In this document: positions 59,271 to 64,000 of the stretch, piece after piece | Layout: each line of letters begins with the position of its first letter | How positions within the stretch are numbered: position 1 is the first letter of the stretch | Origin: Hyaloraphidium curvatum | Lineage: Eukaryota > Monoblepharomycota > Hyaloraphidiomycetes > Hyaloraphidiales > Hyaloraphidiaceae | Direction of reading: 5' to 3' | DNA: 64,000 bases | Assembly (NCBI GenBank): GCA_025558095.1 | Contig: JAIVFI010000029.1 | Coordinates: 372,001 to 436,000, forward strand | The notes under the pieces: model-generated | Databases searched by the model: none | The model's input: the letters and a program-made list of their open reading frames with translations, nothing else | What the model was told of the DNA's origin: nothing | Made by a program: the position numbers and the translations under genes

Positions 59271-60996
59271 ATGCGGCCGCGCGACCTCGGCGGCACGCTG
59301 CTGCTGCTCGCGGCGGGCGCCGTCTGCGCGTCGGCCGGGCTGTCTGCCGCGGTGCGCGAGGCCGTCAACGCACACCGGCAGGCCATCGGCATGCCGCGGC
59401 TCTGCGCGTCGTCCGGCGCGCGCGCCTTCCCGCGCGGCCCCGACGGCGAGCGCATCGAGGTGCTGCGGACATGGCAGACGTGGTCGCGCATAGACGTGCG
59501 CCTCGCCGGGATCGGTGCTTCAGAGATCGGCGCTGCCGCAGGGGGCGTCGCCGGAGCCGTCCTGGCCTCGTGCCTCGCAAACTTCTGTGGGCCTTTCTCC
59601 GCTGCCGCTGCCGCTCTCGACGGAATCTCATTCTTGCTTTCATGGCAGCCACCGCTCTCCCTCTGACCGCCCCGATCCTGACCCACATTCATGTGACGCC
59701 CCTCTCGTCCTCCCTTGACTTTGCGATCGAGCTCGGCGAGCCGGCACCCTGGGAGAGCATCCCCTGCGGTCCCTCCGTCGAGGAGCTCGCTCCGGAGGAG
59801 CAGCCTGCTGCAGCTCCCGAGGGCCTGGTGGTGCGCGTCGGCGGCGGCGGACTGGGCCTGTTCCGGAAGGAGGCCGAGCAGTCGATGCGGCTTCCTCCCG
59901 AAGGATCCGGGCAGGGCCGAGGGCCGCTCTCGAAGACGACGGCGGCGATGGTCGCCAGTCGGACACCTCCGGTCGGATTGCCGTCTTTCACGTCGTCGGC
60001 AACCGCCACTCGGAGTTCTTCGTCGAGTTCCTATTGGACGAAAGCTTCTAGCAGTTCCGCCAGCCGGACGGCCTCTACCGCTGCGTCGTGGACCGTGCCG
60101 GCCAGCACGTCATCTTCTACTTCCTTGGCGGTTTCCCTGCTGATCGCCACCTCCTCGAGTTCGTGTTCGCGGTCCTCAGCAGAGGCATCTCGGACACATC
60201 ACACCTCGCTCCCTTCATCATCTTCTTCGTCGGACATTTCTTCGTCGACTTCGCTTGAATCCTCGACCACCTGCACAATTGCTTCATCGTGGACATCTTC
60301 GAGCACAGCTTCCCCTTCGTCCTCCTCCGCGACCACCCCCCCGACTTCCTCCTCTTCCTCCTCTTCGTCCTCCCTCCATCCCACCTCGACCTCCGCGACG
60401 TCATCCTCCCCTGCCCCCGGGCACCTCGGATCCCCCAGCCGGACGGCCGCGATCACCTCCACGGGTGAGCCCCCGCCCGCGAGCCCCGCCCGATCCGAGT
60501 CACCGACCCCGTCCTCGAGACCCGGGATGACGATCCTGGCCACGGCGCCGTCGCCGACATCCACCGTTCGCCGCGAGAGCTCGACGACGACGGGGCCGAT
60601 CGCGGGCCTGACGAGCTCGGCATCCAGCACGGCTCGAACATCCTCGTCGACAATCCGCACGGCGACGACCACCACCTGGACCGCGAGCCCGACATCGACC
60701 TCGAGCGCCACGAGCACGGTCGTGACCTCCACCGCCCCCGCGAGGACCATCACGCCCTCGCCATCTACAGCCCTGCAACCGGCGTTCCCCGCGACCCGCT
60801 CGGGGCCAGCGGTCACCCCGCTGGGCCGCCGGGGGAGCTTCTTCGTGGCGGCGGAGGAGGAGCCATGTGCGCTGGTGGCGGATCGGGGAGGGGAGGCGGG
60901 GACATCATGGGAGCAGGAGGAAGTCTGATTGTCCGATCGTCGAGGCGCAAAAGGTGCATGCACTTTCCGACACTGGTGTCGGGCATCAACGAATAA
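59271..60996 (+). pseudogene. interrupted coding region with signal-peptide start and three in-frame stops
   Basis: A short frame (59271-59666) begins MRPRDLGGTLLLLAAGAVCA, a good signal peptide, and contains AAVREAVNAHRQAIGMPRLC. Coding-like sequence continues in a second frame at 59642-59940 (AIELGEPAPWESIPCG). From about 59960 it is in a third frame rich in C-ending codons: VFHVVGNRHSEFFVEFLLDE, QPDGLYRCVVDRAGQHVIFY, APFIIFFVGHFFVDF, then an Asp/His-rich segment (HGDDHHLDREPDIDLERHEH) to TAA at 60994-60996. That frame has stops at 60049 (TAG), 60256 (TGA) and 60466 (TGA). Decayed gene, or a gene whose introns I cannot place. A 254-aa acidic minus-strand ORF (60199-60963) competes. Confidence 0.4.
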
Positions 60997-61394
60997 AGGC
61001 TAGCCACGAATGAAGTGTATCTTGGCACGCCGACAGTCTACAGAGCCACTAGTTGTTGGCAAGTTTCCGCTGGCCGATTTGCGAACGCGCTACTCCCGCC
61101 TGAGCCGCCGATACCCCGGTCGACCTAGAACTCCGCAATGATCCAAGCTTGGCGGACTTCGCAACATCGGACGAAGACCCTGGGAGGTCAGGGGCCCAAT
61201 CGTCCGTGCATAGCGATAGTGTTGTTGACGTATCCATCGCGCCGCCTCACACCTCCGCTTGCTAGCTCCCAGTTATGCTCGAAATGAAGGCTGGAGATTC
61301 TTGAACCACCATGCAAGACCGAAACCACGACGCGATTGGAGCCCTTAGGCTGTGGACGCCCTGCACCCCACAGATCCTCGCTGACCGCAGCTCA
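60997..61394. other. intergenic stretch
   Basis: 398 bp, 3' of both neighbouring loci. No domain recognised. Small ORFs only. Confidence 0.35.
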
Positions 61395-63066
61395 TCACCC
61401 CGGGCACACGGTCTCCAGCGTCGCCGCGACACCGAACCCCCTAAGCAACCCCCAAGCCGCAAATGCGACCGTGGCCAGAGACACCAGCAGACCCCTAAAG
61501 GAGCCGAACCCCACCGCGACGCCGAGGAAACGGCGCCTCGCGTCGTGGGTTTCGCCAGCGTAGAGCTCCAGCGCAGCCGCGTGGGCTGCCAGGTGCTGCA
61601 GCAGGATGCCGTCTGGTGCGACCGAGGATGGGAGTGTGGCGGCAACGAGGAGGTTCCGGGTCTCGACGAGCGCCGAGGAGTACAATTCGCCGAGGGAGGC
61701 GATCTCGGAGTTGGCGACGGCGGTGTGCCAAAGGTCGCGGAGGAGGTGATAGACGAAGAGCGCAAGGGCGGCGAGCATCCACGCCGGGATGCAGGCGCCG
61801 ATGATCTGGGCGGGGGTGGGTAGCTAGGGCAAAGGTCAAGAGCGGCCAGATTGACCTACGACGCTGGCGGCTATCAGGAGGATCGCGAGGCCCAGAAAGA
61901 AGGGGTAGACAAGGGGGAGAGCGTTAGATTGGACGGCCTGCTGCCACCGCGGCCGGAGCTCAGCGTGGAGCTGCATGTACGGCTCCTCGGGCGAACCCCA
62001 CAGCTCCTGCGGGCTGACGAACGGATGCTCGGCGATGACGGCTCGACGTGCGCGGTCCATAAAGGCGGCCAGGGCGCGACGCACGAGCCGCCGGCGAACG
62101 CGGCCTTCCAGGCGTAGCATCGTGTTTTCCGGCGTCGGGTAGGCGAACGGGTCGAGCGCGAACAGCACAAACAGTATACCTGAAACGCAGCGCGGTGCCC
62201 GAAGGTCTCAGCGGCGCCGGCAACTTCGAAGCCCCGGCATCGTCCGTGAACTCACAGAAGCATATCCCGAGGAAGACGCTCCACGCGTGAGTCCAGACCT
62301 GCGGGAGGGAGAACAGCGGCGTCCACCCCAGGAAGATCCACAACGCCAGCCCGAGGGTCGCCCACACGGCCAACTCGGCCAAACTGTGGCGCAAAGCGTT
62401 GACAAGTAGAGCACCGGAGCACCGTGCTGCGGAACACGTGCACTCGACGTCGCCATCCACGTGTCCGAGGGAGGTTTCGGAGTCCCGCACACAGCGCGTC
62501 CAAGCCGGCAAGATGGAATACTCCGACAGCATAATCTCGTGAATGGCATTCCGCCATGGCCAGGGCCAGAAGTTCATCTTCAGAAAGATGCGCGCGGCCG
62601 TGGCCGTGGTCGGTAAGATGTGTGGGAAGTTACGCGTGCCGTTCACTATCTGGCCTGCGAACCACGTCGCGGGCCACGCGAAGCAGTACAACGCCACAAG
62701 CGCGTAGCCGCCAATGAGTTGGCGCGCCGCGAAAGTGCCGCCGCCGAAGGCGAGCGCGCACGCGCAGAAGGCCGCGAAGATGGCACAGGAAACGGAGCAG
62801 CGCACCAAAAGCGTCGCCGTATACCACCACAGGGTCAATCGCCATTTGGCGAGCGTGCGCAGGGCCGGGTACGGCGCCAGGGCAGCCATCAGCGCGTCCT
62901 CCTTGCACGGTGCGTCAACGGCTGGGTTCGATGGCCTGCCGCGGTCCCATGGGCCCGTTGGCGGCAGAGGGCGCGGGAACGCCGCAGCGAGGTCCTCGGG
63001 GCGAAAGAAGCCGGCCTTCTTGGTGGCTCCGTCGGCCACAGGGTCGGGCATCGGGACGGAATCCAT
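61395..63066 (-). CDS. seven-helix membrane protein with gustatory-receptor-like loop pattern
   Basis: Three exons. Exon 1 starts MDSVPMPDPVADGATKKAGF (63066), with a long N-tail, helices TLWWYTATLLVRCSVSCAIF and GGYALVALYCFAWPATWFAG, a loop of about 85 residues, then AELAVWATLGLALWIFLGW and WTHAWSVFLGICFC. An intron (GTGAGTTCACGG...TTTCAG) continues the helix as ILFVLFALDPFAYP. A loop of about 80 residues precedes LPLVYPFFLGLAILLIAASV. A second intron (GTAGGTCAATC...GCCCAG) gives IIGACIPAWMLAALALFVYH. A third loop of about 85 residues precedes GLLVSLATVAFAAWGLLRGF and a short tail (TLETVCPG). Long loops only on one side are as in 7TMIC/GRL channels. Confidence 0.6.
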
Positions 63067-63347
63067 TCTTGCAAGAACTGGCTGACGACGGCCAGCCGCG
63101 TGGCTCCACCTTCGAGAAATCCGGGACGATCCGCCCTTGGAGTTCCTAGCGACATTGAACGAAGACGAACAAGTCTGACAGTCAATGTGTCGTTGCATCC
63201 ATCCCAATCAACCCCACGTTTTGTCTTCGGTGTGGCGCATCCTCATGGCGAAGAGCACCATCGGCGCGCGGTGCTCGAGGTGCGTTCGATCGAGTTTCTG
63301 GAACTTCACGCTACCGTCCCCCGCGTCCCACCTCCCTCCCTCCAGCG

Positions 63348-64000
63348 ATGGACGCGTTCTCCGCCCCGAAGATCGCGCGCACGCCCTCCGCCGACATCGA
63401 ATACTTCGACGTCGCGCTCCCCGGCGCGCCGACCGCCCCCCCGCTCGTCCTCCTCCACGGCTTCCCCGACCACGCCGCGTGCTGGAAACCGCTCTGCGCG
63501 CTGCTCCCCGCCGCCGGCCTGCCCTTCCCGCGCGCCGTCGTGCCCAATCTGCGCGGCACCGGCGGGTCCGTGCTCCGCGATGGGGTGCCGCGGTCGGGGC
63601 AGCAGGCCGCGCTGGCGTCGGACCTAATCGCCCTTATGGACGCCCTGGGCATCGACAAAGCCTACCTGTGCGGGATGGACTGGGGCGGCCGTGCGGCCTG
63701 TATCGTTGCCGCCGCCCGCCCGGAAAGGGTCGCGGGGCTGCTGACCATGGGCTCGGGGTACAACCTCCAGGCCGGCATCGCCAGATCGCCCGACGTCGGC
63801 GCCAACCCAGCCGCGTTCGACGTGGGGATGGAGAAGCGCTGGTGGTACCAGTACTTCCTGCACTCGGAGCGCGGGCGCAACGCGCTGCGCCATCCGGAGA
63901 CGAGGAGAAAGTTCTGCGGGGAGCTGTGGAGTTCCTGGTCGCCGAAGTGGCGGTTCTCCGCCGCCGATCTGGACGCGGCCAACGCGGCTTGGGGAAACCC
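63348..64000 (+). CDS. alpha/beta hydrolase, epoxide hydrolase-like, 3' end beyond the window
   Basis: The start MDAFSAPKIARTPSADIEYF at 63348 precedes PPLVLLHGFPDHAACWKPLC (H-G-F-P oxyanion motif) and AVVPNLRGTGGSVLRDG. The nucleophile elbow is AYLCGMDWGGRAACIVAAAR, an Asp nucleophile in G-x-D-W-G-G, as in soluble epoxide hydrolases and haloalkane dehalogenases. The cap region follows (KRWWYQYFLHSERGRNALRH). The catalytic His and any membership-defining Tyr pair lie beyond the window, so the reaction cannot be fixed. Frame stays open to position 64000. Confidence 0.75.
   Translation, partial: MDAFSAPKIARTPSADIEYFDVALPGAPTAPPLVLLHGFPDHAACWKPLCALLPAAGLPFPRAVVPNLRGTGGSVLRDGVPRSGQQAALASDLIALMDALGIDKAYLCGMDWGGRAACIVAAARPERVAGLLTMGSGYNLQAGIARSPDVGANPAAFDVGMEKRWWYQYFLHSERGRNALRHPETRRKFCGELWSSWSPKWRFSAADLDAANAAWGN

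Noticed and set aside
58676-60928. 750-aa plus-strand ORF including a Ser/Thr-rich part
   Set aside because: Its first third is antisense to the Hint gene, and its Ser/Thr-rich part has mixed third positions while a neighbouring frame has strong C-ending codons.

Overview
The window is nuclear DNA of a fungus, not a prokaryote. It is GC-rich and gene-dense. Most genes are split by short GT...AG introns of about 50-65 nt, many of them multiples of three without stops, so reading frames often run through them. The families are eukaryotic: Not4/CNOT4, BRAP2, TMEM135, FATP-type acyl-CoA synthetase, MYND, BTB, CCCH, CMGC-like kinase and Golgi-type glycosyltransferases. Malate synthase, a Helitron-associated domain and GT90/GT17 enzymes fit an early-diverging (chytrid-like) fungus best. 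That placement is inference; there is no rRNA or other marker in the window.

Layout. 1-8.7 kb (all minus strand): a Not4-type E3 ligase cut by the left edge, two neighbouring membrane-anchored methyltransferase-like genes, and a TMEM135-like membrane protein. 9.3-9.6 kb: a small B-lectin-like ORF. 9.8-16.6 kb: three type II membrane glycosyltransferases of different families (a DxD GT-A-like enzyme, GT90/CAP10, GT17), two with a Cys-Pro-rich stem. 16.8-26.2 kb: a PRXL2/AhpC-TSA_2-like protein lacking its CxxC, a BTB protein, a FATP-type acyl-CoA synthetase ending in AKL, a two-finger CCCH protein and a MYND protein with an apparent one-base break.

26.6-32.7 kb is a rearranged accessory island. 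Two copies of an unknown gene lie in opposite orientation and flank an NmrA-like gene, a detached duplicate of that gene's C-terminus, degenerate repeats, and a 151-bp tandem array of about eight units. 32.7-44.97 kb: a CMGC-like kinase, a low-complexity protein, nicotinamidase, malate synthase, a BRAP2-like RING/zf-UBP ligase, an NADPH-dependent double-bond reductase and a 2OG-Fe(II) oxygenase. 45.3-48.1 kb: a Helitron-associated (DUF6570-like) remnant, an HSL-type hydrolase ending in AKL, and a hairpin-rich noncoding stretch.

48.4-64 kb: an MFS transporter, a signal-peptide surface protein, a ThuA-like protein, a seven-helix membrane protein, a Gly/Gln-rich protein, an F-box-like protein, a Hint-domain protein with a Tudor-like N-terminus, an interrupted coding region with three in-frame stops, a seven-helix protein whose loop pattern matches gustatory-receptor-like channels, and an alpha/beta hydrolase cut by the right edge. 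There is no operon structure. The shared themes are Golgi glycosylation (9.8-16.6 kb) and peroxisomal or glyoxylate metabolism (TMEM135-like, AKL-ended acyl-CoA synthetase and hydrolase, malate synthase). Several genes break by a single base at a conserved motif, which could be real decay or assembly indels.
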